64,000 bases of DNA from Klebsiella oxytoca NBRC 105695 (GTDB lineage: Bacteria > Pseudomonadota > Gammaproteobacteria > Enterobacterales > Enterobacteriaceae): the NCBI RefSeq assembly GCF_001598695.1, contig NZ_BCZK01000001.1, forward strand, positions 620,001-684,000, given 5' to 3'. Below the pieces are notes generated by a model that searched no databases, was not told where the DNA came from, and saw only the letters and a list, made by a program, of their open reading frames with translations. Below, one piece after another: positions 33,110-44,371 of the stretch; positions within the stretch are counted from its first letter, which is position 1, and each line of letters opens with the position of its first letter. The position numbers and the translations under genes were made by a program.

Positions 33110-34231
33110 TTATTTATCCTGCGAGGCTCGGGTATTGAGCTCGCTAAGCTCCTCAAGCACCAGATCGGGATCTTTCGGCGGCGGCGGCGCTTCGTTAACC
33201 CACGCGTCGTATAGTCGCCAGGAGACCGCCAGCAGAACCGGCCCGATAAACAGGCCAATCATGCCGAAAGCCACCAGACCGCCGATAACGCCGGAAAGGA
33301 TCAGAATCATCGGCAGGTCGGCGCCCATACGAATCAATAGCGGGCGGATAAAATTGTCCATGGTGCCCACTACGCAGCTCCACACCAGCAGTACGGTACC
33401 CCAGGTGGTATCGCCGCTCCAGTAGAGCCAGATAATTGACGGCACCAGAACCAGTAAAGGCCCCAGCTGGACAAGACAGGTAAAAATCATCACCACGGTG
33501 AGCAGCGCCGCGTAGGGAACGCCGCTGACCGCGAGACCAATACCGCCGAGCACCGCCTGGGCCAGGGCCGTCACGACCACTCCCAGCGCCACGGCGCGAA
33601 TTGCCTGACCGGCGAGGATCACCGCCGCGTCGCCGCGTTTGGCGGCCAGACGGGTAGCGAAGTGGCGGAAACCATAGGCGACCTGTTCACCACGCCAGTA
33701 CAGCAGCGCGCTAAACAGTAGCATAAGACCGCAGTAGACCAGCAGCTTGCCGATATGCGCCGCCTGACCAACAAACCAGGTGGTGGTGGTGCCGAGATAA
33801 GGGCGAATTTTAGTCATAATCGCCGTGCCCCCCATCTCCAGCAAATTATGCCAGCCGGTGTACAGCTTATCGCCGATCAGCGGAACCGTATTCAGCCACG
33901 CCAGATCCGGCGGGGTAAAGTTGCCGCTGGTCACCACTTTTATTAATGGCACGCTGTTGTCCACCAGACTATTGACCAGTAGCGCAATAGGAATAACGAA
34001 GAGTAAAAAAAGCAGCAGGGTCATTACCAGTACGGCCAGAGAGCGTTTGCCGAAAAGCAGGCTCTGCAGGCGCAAAAGTACCGGCCAGGTCGCGATGACC
34101 ACCGTACCGGCCCACGCAAATGACAGAATAAATGGCTGAACGACCCACAGACAGGAAATAATAATCAGGGACAAAAACAGCACCGACAGCAGAACTTGCG
34201 GTATATCCCGGGGCTGATTGGGGTTAATCAT
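33110..34231 (-). CDS. ydiK: AI-2E family transporter YdiK
   Basis: 373 aa inner-membrane protein with about eight hydrophobic segments (first at about 12-60: VLLSVLFLSLIIISCLWVV). It belongs to the PerM/AI-2E exporter family; the conserved C-terminal segment GDLPMILILSGVIGG-like is present as GADLPMILILSGVIGGL, followed by GLFIGPVLLA. Substrate is unknown. It is divergent from ydiJ. A half-conserved PurR-like sequence (ACGCAAACGATTAATC, 34382-34397) lies in the shared upstream region. Confidence 0.9.
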   Translation of the reverse strand: MINPNQPRDIPQVLLSVLFLSLIIISCLWVVQPFILSFAWAGTVVIATWPVLLRLQSLLFGKRSLAVLVMTLLLFLLFVIPIALLVNSLVDNSVPLIKVVTSGNFTPPDLAWLNTVPLIGDKLYTGWHNLLEMGGTAIMTKIRPYLGTTTTWFVGQAAHIGKLLVYCGLMLLFSALLYWRGEQVAYGFRHFATRLAAKRGDAAVILAGQAIRAVALGVVVTALAQAVLGGIGLAVSGVPYAALLTVVMIFTCLVQLGPLLVLVPSIIWLYWSGDTTWGTVLLVWSCVVGTMDNFIRPLLIRMGADLPMILILSGVIGGLVAFGMIGLFIGPVLLAVSWRLYDAWVNEAPPPPKDPDLVLEELSELNTRASQDK

Positions 34232-34434
34232 AGTGAAATTTTACCTTTGCAGTCGCGTCAAAAGGCTGACGCAGCGTAATTCCATGTACTGATAATAATA
34301 TCAATAAGTTCGCGCGCCTGATTTTGCCCTTAATTCTGGCGGGCGCATATGAAAAAAATGTGATAAAAAGTTGGGTGCGTCACGCAAACGATTAATCACT
34401 TACAACACAACATAGTCAGGCAGGGTCGAGCGTC

Positions 34435-37400
34435 ATGATCCCACAGATTTCTCAAGCGCCAGGTGTCGTTCAACTGGTGCTGAATTTTTTGCAGGTACTG
34501 GAGCAACAGGGTTTTACCGGCGATACCGCCACCAGCTACGCCGACAGGCTAACGATGGCAACTGATAACAGTGTATATCAGCTGTTGCCGGATGCGATTT
34601 TATTCCCCCGTTCCACGGCAGACGTGGCTCTGCTGGCAAGACTGGCGGCGGAAGAGCGTTTTAAAACGCTGATCTTTACCCCGCGCGGAGGCGGCACCGG
34701 TACGAATGGCCAGGCGCTGAACGCCGGGATCATTGTCGATATGTCCCGCTATATGAACCGCATTATTGAAATCAACCCCGAAGAAGGGTGGGTGCGGGTG
34801 GAGGCGGGGGTCATTAAGGACCAGCTTAATCAGTTTCTTAAACCGTACGGCTACTTTTTTGCGCCGGAGCTGTCGACCAGCAACCGCGCCACGCTTGGCG
34901 GGATGATCAACACCGACGCCTCCGGGCAGGGGTCGCTGGTCTACGGTAAAACCTCCGATCACGTACTCGGGGTGCGCTCGGTGCTGATCGGCGGCGATAT
35001 TCTTGACACTCAGCCAATCCCGGCGGCGCTGGCGGAAACCCTGGGCGCAGAACAGTCGGCGATCGGGCGAATCTATCGCACGGTATATCAACGCTGCAAA
35101 GCGCAGCGGCAGCTGGTTATCGATAAATTCCCGAAACTTAACCGTTTCCTCACAGGTTACGATCTGCGCCACGTGTTCAACGACGACATGAGCGAATTTG
35201 ATCTGACCCGAATCCTGACCGGTTCCGAAGGCACGCTGGCGTTTATTACCGAAGCGCGGCTGGATATCACCCGTTTGCCGAAAGTGCGCCGGCTGGTCAA
35301 CGTTAAGTACGATTCCTTTAACTCTGCGCTGCGCAACGCGCCGTTTATGGTGGAAGCGAAGGCGCTTTCGGTCGAAACGGTCGACTCGAAGGTGCTCAAT
35401 CTGGCGCGGGAGGATATTGTCTGGCATTCGGTTAGCGAGCTCATTACCGACGTTGCGGATAAGGAGATGCTGGGGCTGAATATCGTCGAGTTCGCCGGTG
35501 ATGACGCCGAACTGATTGATGGCCAGGTGACGACCCTGTGTCAGCGCCTGGATGAACTGATAGCACGCAACGAGGCGGGCGTAATCGGCTGGCAGGTTTG
35601 TCACGAGCTGGACGGCGTCGAGCGCATCTACGCGATGCGGAAAAAAGCGGTTGGGCTGCTGGGGAATGCCAAAGGGGCCGCCAAACCGATACCTTTCGCC
35701 GAAGATACCTGCGTGCCGCCGGAACACCTGGCCGATTATATTGCTGAATTCCGTGAGCTGCTCGACGGCCACGGGCTGAGCTACGGTATGTTTGGTCATG
35801 TCGATGCCGGCGTGCTGCACGTGCGGCCGGCGCTGGATATGTGTGACCCGCAGCAAGAGATGCTGATGAAGCGGATCTCCGATGACGTGGTCGCGTTAAC
35901 CGCTAAGTACGGCGGTCTGCTGTGGGGGGAACACGGCAAGGGTTTTCGCGCTGAATACAGTCCGGCATTCTTCGGCGAAGAGCTGTTCGGCGAACTGCGC
36001 AAAATTAAAGCCGCGTTTGACCCGGATAACCGTCTGAACCCGGGTAAAATCTGTCCTCCGGAAGGCGTTGATGCGCCGATGATGAAGGTGGATGCGGTCA
36101 AGCGCGGGACATTCGATCGGCAGATCCCCATCGCCGTGCGCAGCTCGTGGCGCGGCGCGATGGAGTGTAACGGCAATGGCCTGTGCTTCAACTTTGATGC
36201 CAAAAGCCCGATGTGCCCGTCGATGAAGGTCAGCAACCACCGTATTCACTCGCCGAAAGGGCGGGCAACGCTGGTGCGTGAATGGCTGCGCCTGCTGGCG
36301 GACCGCGGCATCGACCCCAATCAGCTGGAAAAAGATCTGCCGGAAAAACGCGCCAGCCTGCGTACTCTGGTGGAGCGTACCCGCAATAGCTGGCACGCAC
36401 GTAAAGGCGAGTACGATTTCTCCCATGAGGTTAAAGAGGCGATGTCCGGCTGTCTGGCCTGTAAAGCCTGCTCGACCCAGTGTCCGATTAAAATCGACGT
36501 TCCGGAGTTCCGTTCGCGTTTCCTGCAGCTTTACCATAGCCGCTATTTGCGCCCGGTTCGCGACCATCTGGTGGCGACGGTTGAATCCTACGCGCCGCTG
36601 ATGGCGCATGCGCCAAAGACCTTCAACTTCTTTATCAATCAGCCGTGGATGCGCAAGCTATCGGAAAAGCATATTGGTATGGTTGATCTTCCGCTGCTTT
36701 CCGTCCCATCGTTGAAGCAGCAGATGGTCGGCCACCGTTCGGCGAATACCACCCTGGAACAGCTGGAAGCGCTGAGCCCTGAGCAGAGGGCGAAGAGGGT
36801 GCTGGTGGTTCAGGATCCCTTCACCAGCTATTACGATGCGCAGGTGGTTGCCGACTTTGTTCGCCTGATCGAGAAAGTGGGATACCAGCCGGTGCTGCTG
36901 CCGTTCTCTCCCAACGGCAAGGCGCAGCATATTAAGGGCTTTCTGACGCGATTCGCGCGCACCGCGCAGAAAACTGCCGACTTCCTTAACCGCGTGGCCC
37001 AGCTCGGCATGCCGATGGTGGGTGTCGATCCGGCGCTGGTGCTCTGCTATCGCGATGAATACAACCAGGTGCTGGGCGACAAGCGCGGCGATTTTCGCGT
37101 GATGCTGGTGCATGAATGGTTGCCGCAGGCGTTGACGGAAACCGCAGCGCAGGATCAAGGCGGCGAGTCGTGGTATCTGTTTGGTCACTGTACTGAGGTG
37201 ACGGCGCTTCCCGCTTCTACCCGGCAGTGGGCGGATATCTTCGCACGCTTTGGCGCGAAGCTGGAAAACGTTAACGTGGGCTGCTGCGGTATGGCCGGGA
37301 CCTACGGTCATGAAGTGAAGAATCACGCCAATTCGCTGGCCATCTACGCGCTCTCCTGGCAGCAGGCGATGCAGCGCCTGCCGCGCAACCGCTGTCTGGT

Positions 37401-37491
37401 CACCGGCTACTCCTGCCGTAGCCAGGTGAAGCGTATTGAAGGCAGCGGCGTACGCCATCCGCTGCAGGCGCTACTGGAGATTATGGGATGA
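34435..37491 (+). CDS. ydiJ: FAD/Fe-S oxidoreductase YdiJ (D-2-hydroxyglutarate dehydrogenase type)
   Basis: 1018 aa, the length of E. coli YdiJ. N-terminal FAD-binding type 4 domain with PRGGGTGTNGQALNAG (about 82-97), then the FAD-linked oxidase C domain ending HGKGFRAEYSPAFFG, then an Fe-S part with CLACKACSTQCP (about 679-690) and a C-terminal cysteine-rich CCG segment (GCCGMAGTYGHE, about 949-960). It resembles a fusion of GlcD- and GlcF-like parts. Family knowledge points to D-2-hydroxyglutarate oxidation feeding electrons to the respiratory chain. menI follows with a 4-base overlap (ATGA). Confidence 0.92.
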   Translation: MIPQISQAPGVVQLVLNFLQVLEQQGFTGDTATSYADRLTMATDNSVYQLLPDAILFPRSTADVALLARLAAEERFKTLIFTPRGGGTGTNGQALNAGIIVDMSRYMNRIIEINPEEGWVRVEAGVIKDQLNQFLKPYGYFFAPELSTSNRATLGGMINTDASGQGSLVYGKTSDHVLGVRSVLIGGDILDTQPIPAALAETLGAEQSAIGRIYRTVYQRCKAQRQLVIDKFPKLNRFLTGYDLRHVFNDDMSEFDLTRILTGSEGTLAFITEARLDITRLPKVRRLVNVKYDSFNSALRNAPFMVEAKALSVETVDSKVLNLAREDIVWHSVSELITDVADKEMLGLNIVEFAGDDAELIDGQVTTLCQRLDELIARNEAGVIGWQVCHELDGVERIYAMRKKAVGLLGNAKGAAKPIPFAEDTCVPPEHLADYIAEFRELLDGHGLSYGMFGHVDAGVLHVRPALDMCDPQQEMLMKRISDDVVALTAKYGGLLWGEHGKGFRAEYSPAFFGEELFGELRKIKAAFDPDNRLNPGKICPPEGVDAPMMKVDAVKRGTFDRQIPIAVRSSWRGAMECNGNGLCFNFDAKSPMCPSMKVSNHRIHSPKGRATLVREWLRLLADRGIDPNQLEKDLPEKRASLRTLVERTRNSWHARKGEYDFSHEVKEAMSGCLACKACSTQCPIKIDVPEFRSRFLQLYHSRYLRPVRDHLVATVESYAPLMAHAPKTFNFFINQPWMRKLSEKHIGMVDLPLLSVPSLKQQMVGHRSANTTLEQLEALSPEQRAKRVLVVQDPFTSYYDAQVVADFVRLIEKVGYQPVLLPFSPNGKAQHIKGFLTRFARTAQKTADFLNRVAQLGMPMVGVDPALVLCYRDEYNQVLGDKRGDFRVMLVHEWLPQALTETAAQDQGGESWYLFGHCTEVTALPASTRQWADIFARFGAKLENVNVGCCGMAGTYGHEVKNHANSLAIYALSWQQAMQRLPRNRCLVTGYSCRSQVKRIEGSGVRHPLQALLEIMG

Positions 37492-37898
37492 TTTGGAAAC
37501 GTCACAGCACGCTGGAGCAGTTGAACGCGATGGGCGACGGGAACATGGTCGGCCTGCTGGATATACGCTTCGAGGCCATGACCGACGAGACCATCGCCGC
37601 GACCATGCCGGTAGACAGCCGTACCCATCAGCCGTTTGGCCTGCTGCACGGCGGCGCATCGGTAGTATTAGCGGAAACGTTAGGTTCGGTGGCGGGCTAC
37701 CTGTGCAGCGAAGGCGAACAGAAGGTGGTCGGTCTGGAGGTCAATGCCAACCATATTCGTTCGGTGCGCAGCGGGAGGGTTCGCGGCGTGTGCCGGGCGC
37801 TGCACGTCGGCTCCCGTCACCAGGTGTGGCAGATCGACATTACTGATGAGCAGGGGCGTCTTTGCTGTTCGTCGCGGTTGACCACAGCCGTAATTTAA
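37488..37898 (+). CDS. menI: 1,4-dihydroxy-2-naphthoyl-CoA hydrolase
   Basis: 136 aa hotdog-fold thioesterase, same length as E. coli MenI (YdiI). The motif LLHGGASVVLAETLGS contains the catalytic Glu. The enzyme releases DHNA from DHNA-CoA in menaquinone synthesis and has broad acyl-CoA activity. It overlaps ydiJ by four bases and is followed by a hairpin. Confidence 0.95.
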   Translation: MIWKRHSTLEQLNAMGDGNMVGLLDIRFEAMTDETIAATMPVDSRTHQPFGLLHGGASVVLAETLGSVAGYLCSEGEQKVVGLEVNANHIRSVRSGRVRGVCRALHVGSRHQVWQIDITDEQGRLCCSSRLTTAVI

Positions 37899-37903
37899 GT
37901 CAA

Positions 37904-37928
37904 TTAAGGGGGAAGATTTCCCCCTTAA
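37904..37928 (+). terminator. Hairpin after menI
   Basis: TTAAGGGGGAA-GAT-TTCCCCCTTAA perfect stem. The following 340 bases to the GlsB-family gene are AT-rich and hold no gene. Confidence 0.75.
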
Positions 37929-38268
37929 TACTTATTACCTGCCATCCTTCATCACCGCTGAACGTACCTACGCTATATCCGCTAGCTGCCGGTTTGCACT
38001 GTTATTTGTATTGAGATTCAACCAGGCCCAATGTTAACGCTTTATAAGAAAAGTCCTGGCTTAACTTTGCTGCTCACCAGGGATTATTAGCCTTCTACCT
38101 TTTATATTCTTTGGTCGCTTATTTGTGCGACATCTTTAGCGCGTAGACCATTATGTTTGATATGACAAGCTCATCCATGTTAAATATAAATTTATCAAAC
38201 ATCGTTAATATTTATGCTAATATTTTTAATACCAGAATTTACAAGGTAACAAGAGGACGGAGTTAGCT

Positions 38269-38517
38269 ATGGGTATCATTTCATGGATCATTTTTGGGCT
38301 TATTGCCGGTATTTTAGCCAAGTGGATTATGCCGGGGAAAGACGGCGGCGGGTTTATCGTTACCGTAATTCTCGGTGTCATCGGTGCAGTTGTCGGGGGT
38401 TGGATTAGTACTTTCTTCGGCTTTGGCCGGGTCGACGGTTTTAATTTCGGCAGCTTTGTCGTCGCGGTGATTGGTGCGCTGGTCGTACTCTTCATCTACC
38501 GTAAGATCAGAAGCTAA
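38269..38517 (+). CDS. GlsB/YeaQ/YmgE-family small membrane protein
   Basis: 82 aa, three hydrophobic segments rich in Gly (MGIISWIIFGLIAGILAKWI; GGGFIVTVILGVIGAVVGGW; FVVAVIGALVVLFIYRKI). It is very close to E. coli YeaQ and belongs to the family labelled transglycosylase-associated or GlsB, often stress-induced, with no proven activity. Spaced alone with its own terminator, preceded by a good ribosome site (AGAGGACGGAG). Confidence 0.92.
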   Translation: MGIISWIIFGLIAGILAKWIMPGKDGGGFIVTVILGVIGAVVGGWISTFFGFGRVDGFNFGSFVVAVIGALVVLFIYRKIRS

Positions 38518-38545
38518 CCGCACCAGCAACGCCATAAAGTGCAGA

Positions 38546-38574
38546 GGCTGCCGCCATTGTCGGCAGCCTTTTTA
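38546..38574 (+). terminator. Terminator after the GlsB-family gene
   Basis: GGCTGCCG-CCATTGT-CGGCAGCC followed by TTTTTA. Confidence 0.88.
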
Positions 38575-38636
38575 ATATCTCTAAAATGTCCGAGTGTTTA
38601 ATTTCCCCTCTTTCATTCTATTACCACGATACGCGC

Positions 38637-38962
38637 TTACAGCGCGGGCATATCGGGGACCGGCACGACTTCAACGCGCACTTCATAATGTTTAGCTTTG
38701 CTGGCTGGAATCAGCGGCGTGAGTTTATTGATCGTTTCGACCGGATTATCGGTGGCTACGGTGGCGGAGAAAATAACCGGTTTTTTCGGCGGCACAGGGA
38801 AAGGCATTGGGCCATAACCCTGAGTCAGCTCGAAGGGGGGATGGCCAGCATTATGCGCCTCAGCCGCCGGTGAGGGCGTTTCGGCTTTCTCTGCATCGGC
38901 GGCGAACGCGCTGGTGACGGTAATCGAAACGACGGCGAAGAGCGCAATGATAGTTTTTTCAT
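38637..38962 (-). pseudogene. Small exported protein with a one-base frameshift at its start
   Basis: The minus strand has ATG followed by a run of six A. If the run were seven A, the frame would read MKKTIIALFAVVSITVTSAF, a clean signal peptide ending SAFA|AD, then a ~87-residue mature part through PMPFPVPPKKPVIFSATVAT to a TAA at 38637. As written the ATG leads into a different frame. The span is 326 bases, one short of 109 codons. The protein family is unknown to me. Either the gene is disrupted or the A-run is a sequencing error. Confidence 0.6.
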
Positions 38963-39612
38963 TTTTGTTACCTCATAAGTATGTCGATAAAAGCTTAGAG
39001 GCAACGCTTTTGGCAAACAATCCCACGGCGGGCGAATCCTATGAATCTCCTTATTTCTTCACGAATGTGAAAGCCTGTCCGCGACGGTGAGGCTTACGAA
39101 ATTTAAGGGGGAAATGGGGTTAATCGAGCAAAACGCTAATAATTAACAGGACGACCATACACATCGACATGACATCTGTTTCTATATCCATAGTTCAGTA
39201 CAACACAGGTTCCCGATCGGTCGCCGTTGCGACATTGCGTGAAAAGATGAAGGAAATTTAGCAGCGCATTCTACAGGAGCCAGCCGGTACTGAATAAATC
39301 TTTATTTCTGTGAAATGACAGCACTTATAATGAAAACGAATAGGTTTCGTTGCATGAATGGATTCGCGTTAGTGAGGGGGCAAACAGCGTCTCAATTTGG
39401 CATATTGGTCGGGTGGCGCGTCAGGCGGCGCGGGAGCCAGAGGGGCAATGGGAGGCAAATGCCATCGTCCCGCCGGATACGCACGTGAAGAAAATATTAA
39501 TACCGTTTATTGGCCGCCGCGCCTCGTTATGCGCAGCGCGGCATCAATCGATGCCACGGTGGACGCCGACGCGGCGAACAGGCGGCAGGACTTCGCTGGA
39601 GCAGGGCTCCGC
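38963..39612. other. Gap without a recognisable gene
   Basis: About 650 bases. The first part (38963-39340) is AT-rich. From 39350 to 39610 composition is GC-rich and two overlapping plus-strand frames are open, but neither has a ribosome site or recognisable motifs and both look like chance or remnant frames. Confidence 0.5.
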
Positions 39613-39954
39613 TTAGTCCACGCGTTTGCCTTTGGCTGCCTCTCCGCCGCCGAGTGCGTCTTGATTAATTTTATCTTCGTGGGTATTAATCAATTGCGTG
39701 AGCGCTATTTGCTCCTGAAATTTAGTCAGCAGAAGCTCAGCGTCGGATTTAAGAATATCTTCCGATGATTCAAGCACCGAGTTAATTGCTTTGGTCACAT
39801 TCCCAACCAGCTCCGCGACCCCTCCTTCCTCGCCAATGGCAAGCATCAATGCGCTTATCAGCAGCGACTGGGCCTCAACCTGCGCAGCAAGCTGCTTGTT
39901 TTCTGCATCCATCGCTGAAATTTTCGCGATGATGCTGAGAATGACATTATTCAT
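39613..39954 (-). CDS. Small coiled-coil protein, possibly IraP-like
   Basis: 113 aa, MNNVILSIIAKISAMDAENK then QLAAQVEAQSLLISALMLAI. The first ~40 residues predict an amphipathic helix and resemble IraP, the E. coli anti-adapter that blocks RssB and so stabilises RpoS (shared pattern K/E-L-AQVEA-x-x-I/L-x-x-AM). The C-terminal half is acidic and unlike IraP. Ribosome site TTAAGGATTATC precedes the ATG. The gene stands alone between unannotatable DNA and the suf promoter. The IraP link is a weak inference from motif likeness. Confidence 0.65.
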   Translation of the reverse strand: MNNVILSIIAKISAMDAENKQLAAQVEAQSLLISALMLAIGEEGGVAELVGNVTKAINSVLESSEDILKSDAELLLTKFQEQIALTQLINTHEDKINQDALGGGEAAKGKRVD

Positions 39955-40402
39955 GATAATCCTTAAATCAATGAGTTAAACGCCGAAGATCACGCTGGTT
40001 ATATTCGTTGCAGGATCAGCGAAATATCCATTGAAGATAAATATGCCAGAAAATATATCATCAGTGGTAGTGGGGTATTTTCATTATCGGTTGCAGGCGA
40101 TCCGTCGCTATGGCTTTATCTCAATGTGCTGTCAGATGATTTTGCTGCCGGCACGCTGGCTTGTTGCGGCCTGAAGCGTGTAACTCATTGAATGTCCAGC
40201 AAGTAGATGAAAAGTGCTTTTTCCCGCGCCTATTTTATAAATCGGTATTTTCGATACATCTTTGCCATTGCCTGCAATTAAGTGCGCCAAACGTCAATAT
40301 CTTATTATTTTTCAATATATTAAAACAGAAATTCGCAGGCTGAAAACGCCGAGCACAGGGTCTATGCTTATAAAAAGCGCAAGAAATGAGCCAGCGGGGA
40401 CA

Positions 40403-40426
40403 ATACCCCTTCTCCGGATGGGTTGA
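40403..40426 (+). promoter_or_regulatory. Possible IscR-type site upstream of sufA
   Basis: ATACCCC-TTCTCCGGAT-GGGTTGAA has the CC/GG arrangement of apo-IscR (type 2) sites and lies directly before the Fur-type dyad, as in the E. coli suf promoter. The match is by eye. Confidence 0.45.
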
Positions 40427-40445
40427 AGTGATAATCATTATCACT
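40427..40445 (+). promoter_or_regulatory. Fur box of the suf operon
   Basis: AGTGATAATCATTATCACT is a perfect 19-bp palindrome matching the Fur consensus. It lies 47-65 bases before sufA. Repression by iron-loaded Fur is expected. The 537-base gap 39955-40491 otherwise contains a 74-codon open frame without a start (39967-40191). Confidence 0.92.
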
Positions 40446-40491
40446 AACATAGTGGGTATGCCCTGATGGCGTCAACCTATGAGGTAGAGCG

Positions 40492-40869
40492 ATGGATTCA
40501 CATGCAGGAACTTTTAATCCCGAAGATTTCAGCTGGCGCGGCCTGGCGATGACCCCAGCCGCCGCCGCCCATATTCGCGAACTGGTCAGCAAACAACCCG
40601 ACAAGCAGGGGCTACGCCTGGGCGTTAAAACCAGCGGCTGCGCCGGCTTTGGCTACGTTCTCGAACTCATCGCTGAACCGGAGCAGGACGATCTGCTTTT
40701 TGAGCGCGATGGCGCGAAACTGTGGGCGCCGCTGCAGGCCATGCCGTTTATCGATGGCACCGAGCTCGACTACGTCCGCGAAGGTTTAAACCAGATTTTT
40801 AAATTTCATAACCCCAAAGCGCAGCACGAATGCGGCTGCGGCGAAAGTTTTGGCGTTCAGGCGGAGTAA
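40492..40869 (+). CDS. sufA: Fe-S cluster A-type carrier SufA
   Basis: 125 aa (E. coli SufA 122). The three ligand cysteines are in SGCAGFGY and ECGCGESF. SufA receives clusters from SufBCD and passes them to target proteins. First gene of sufABCDSE, used under iron starvation and oxidative stress. Its stop is 2 bases before the sufB ATG. Confidence 0.97.
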   Translation: MDSHAGTFNPEDFSWRGLAMTPAAAAHIRELVSKQPDKQGLRLGVKTSGCAGFGYVLELIAEPEQDDLLFERDGAKLWAPLQAMPFIDGTELDYVREGLNQIFKFHNPKAQHECGCGESFGVQAE

Positions 40870-40871
40870 CT

Positions 40872-42359
<1,488 letters not shown>

Positions 42360-42375
42360 TAACAAAGGAAATAAG

Positions 42376-43122
42376 ATGTTAAGTATAAAAAATTTGCAGG
42401 TCGCCGTTGAAGACAAAGAGATCCTGCGCGGACTGAATCTGGACGTTCGCCCCGGCGAAGTGCATGCCATTATGGGCCCGAACGGTTCCGGTAAAAGTAC
42501 GCTCTCCGCCACGCTTGCCGGACGTGAAGACTATGAGGTGACCGGCGGCAGCGTGGAGTTTAAAGGCAAAGATCTGCTGGAACTCTCCCCTGAAGATCGC
42601 GCCGGCGAGGGCATCTTCATGGCCTTTCAGTATCCGGTTGAAATTCCCGGCGTCAGCAATCAGTTTTTCCTGCAAACCGCGCTGAACGCCGTGCGCAGCT
42701 ACCGCGGCCAGGAGCAGCTTGACCGTTTTGACTTTCAGGACCTGATGGAGGACAAAATTAAGCTGCTGAAAATGCCGGAGGATCTGCTGACCCGCTCGGT
42801 TAACGTCGGCTTCTCCGGCGGCGAGAAAAAGCGCAACGATATCCTGCAGATGGCGGTGCTGGAACCGGAGCTGTGCATCCTGGACGAGTCGGACTCCGGG
42901 CTGGATATCGACGCCCTGAAGATTGTTTCCGACGGCGTCAACTCGCTGCGCGACGGCAAGCGCTCGTTTATTATCGTCACCCACTATCAGCGCATTCTCG
43001 ACTATATCAAGCCGGATTACGTCCACGTGCTGTACCAGGGGCGGATTGTTAAATCCGGCGATTTTACTCTGGTCAAACAACTGGAGGAGCAGGGCTATGG
43101 CTGGCTTACCGAACAGCAGTAA
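42376..43122 (+). CDS. sufC: Suf complex ATPase SufC
   Basis: 248 aa ABC-type ATPase without a membrane partner. Walker A GPNGSGKST, signature SGGEKKRNDI, Walker B LCILDESDSGLD and switch His in IVTHYQRILDYI. ATP use by SufC drives opening of SufB-SufD for cluster assembly. The start MLSIKNLQVAVEDKEIL is the E. coli one; it overlaps sufD by 26 bases. Confidence 0.98.
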   Translation: MLSIKNLQVAVEDKEILRGLNLDVRPGEVHAIMGPNGSGKSTLSATLAGREDYEVTGGSVEFKGKDLLELSPEDRAGEGIFMAFQYPVEIPGVSNQFFLQTALNAVRSYRGQEQLDRFDFQDLMEDKIKLLKMPEDLLTRSVNVGFSGGEKKRNDILQMAVLEPELCILDESDSGLDIDALKIVSDGVNSLRDGKRSFIIVTHYQRILDYIKPDYVHVLYQGRIVKSGDFTLVKQLEEQGYGWLTEQQ

Positions 43123-44371
43123 CGCGCTGCAGCAGTGGCACCATCTGTTTGAAGCGCAAAGCGAGCAGCGCAGCCCGCAGGCGCATCAGCATTTGCAACA
43201 GCTTCTGCGGCTGGGGCTGCCGACGCGTAAACATGAAAACTGGAAATATACGCCGCTGGATGCGTTACTGAACCATACTTTTGTCGCTGCGGAACCGCAG
43301 ACGCTGACGGCGGCCCAACGCGACGCGCTGGGGCTGGCGGTGGACGCATGGCGTCTGGTTTTTGTCGACGGCCAGTTTAACGAACGCCTGAGCGACGACC
43401 TGACCGCCAGCGGCTTTGAGGTGCGGGTAGATAACGACCGTCAGCCGCTGCCTGAAGCCGTTCAGCCCGAAGTTTTTCTGCATTTGACCGAAAGCCTGGC
43501 GACCAGCGTCACCCATATCCGGGTCGGGCGCCACCAGCGACCGGAAAAGCCGCTGCTGATCGTGCACATGACGCGCGGGCTGGCGGGCGATGAAATGAAC
43601 ACCGCCCACTATCGCCACCATCTGGAGCTGGAGAGCGGCGCGCAGGCGACTATTATCGAACACTATCTGAGCCTCAACGACGCTGCCCATTTTACCGGCG
43701 CAAGGCTGACGATGTCCGTGGCGGATAACGCCCACCTGCAGCATATCAAGCTGGCGTTTGAAAATGCGCAAAGCTACCACTTTGCCCATAACGATTTGGC
43801 CCTCGGACGCGACGCCTCCGCCTTCAGCAGCAGTTTTCTGCTCGGCGCCTCGGTACTGCGCCACCACACCAGCACGCAGTTGAACGGTGAAAACAGCAAC
43901 CTGCGGATTAACTCGCTGGCGATGCCGGTTAACAACGAAGTGTGCGACAGCCGCACCTGGCTCGATCATAAGGTCGGATACTGTAACAGCCGTCAGCTGC
44001 ACAAAACCATCGTCAACGATAAAGGGCGCGCGGTGTTTAATGGACTGATCAACGTCGCCCAGCATGCGATTAAAACCGATGGCCAGATGACCAACAATAA
44101 TTTGCTGCTTGGCCGCCTGTCCGAAGTGGATACCAAGCCGCAGCTGGAAATCTACGCTGATGACGTGAAGTGCAGCCACGGCGCGACCATCGGGCGCATT
44201 GATGATGAACAGCTGTTTTATCTGCGTTCGCGCGGCATTACGCAGCAGGCGGCGCAGCAGATGATTCTTTACGCCTTTGCCGCGGAGCTCACGGAAGCGA
44301 TCGATGATGAGGCGCTCAGGCAGCAGATACTGGCGCGTATTGGCCAGCGTTTGCCGGGAGGTAAAGCATGA
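43097..44371 (+). CDS. sufD: Fe-S cluster assembly protein SufD
   Basis: 424 aa (E. coli 423), start [20 protein letters not shown] chosen by homology although the frame is open much further upstream. SufD is a SufB paralogue needed for iron acquisition in the SufBC2D complex. The C-terminal motif [20 protein letters not shown] with its conserved Cys and His is present. The stop overlaps the sufS start (ATGA). Confidence 0.97.
   Translation: MAGLPNSSNALQQWHHLFEAQSEQRSPQAHQHLQQLLRLGLPTRKHENWKYTPLDALLNHTFVAAEPQTLTAAQRDALGLAVDAWRLVFVDGQFNERLSDDLTASGFEVRVDNDRQPLPEAVQPEVFLHLTESLATSVTHIRVGRHQRPEKPLLIVHMTRGLAGDEMNTAHYRHHLELESGAQATIIEHYLSLNDAAHFTGARLTMSVADNAHLQHIKLAFENAQSYHFAHNDLALGRDASAFSSSFLLGASVLRHHTSTQLNGENSNLRINSLAMPVNNEVCDSRTWLDHKVGYCNSRQLHKTIVNDKGRAVFNGLINVAQHAIKTDGQMTNNNLLLGRLSEVDTKPQLEIYADDVKCSHGATIGRIDDEQLFYLRSRGITQQAAQQMILYAFAAELTEAIDDEALRQQILARIGQRLPGGKA

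Noticed and set aside
34382-34397. PurR-like sequence between ydiK and ydiJ
   Set aside because: Only the left half-site (ACGCAAACG) is good; the right half diverges, so it is mentioned under ydiK but not listed as a site.
38586-38873. 95-codon plus-strand ORF after the GlsB-family gene
   Set aside because: It is antisense to the frameshifted exported protein, whose reconstructed signal peptide and continuity are far better coding evidence.
39350-39768. Two overlapping plus-strand ORFs of 88 and 123 codons
   Set aside because: No ribosome site, low-complexity GC-rich composition, no motifs; the longer one runs antisense through the coiled-coil gene at 39613-39954.
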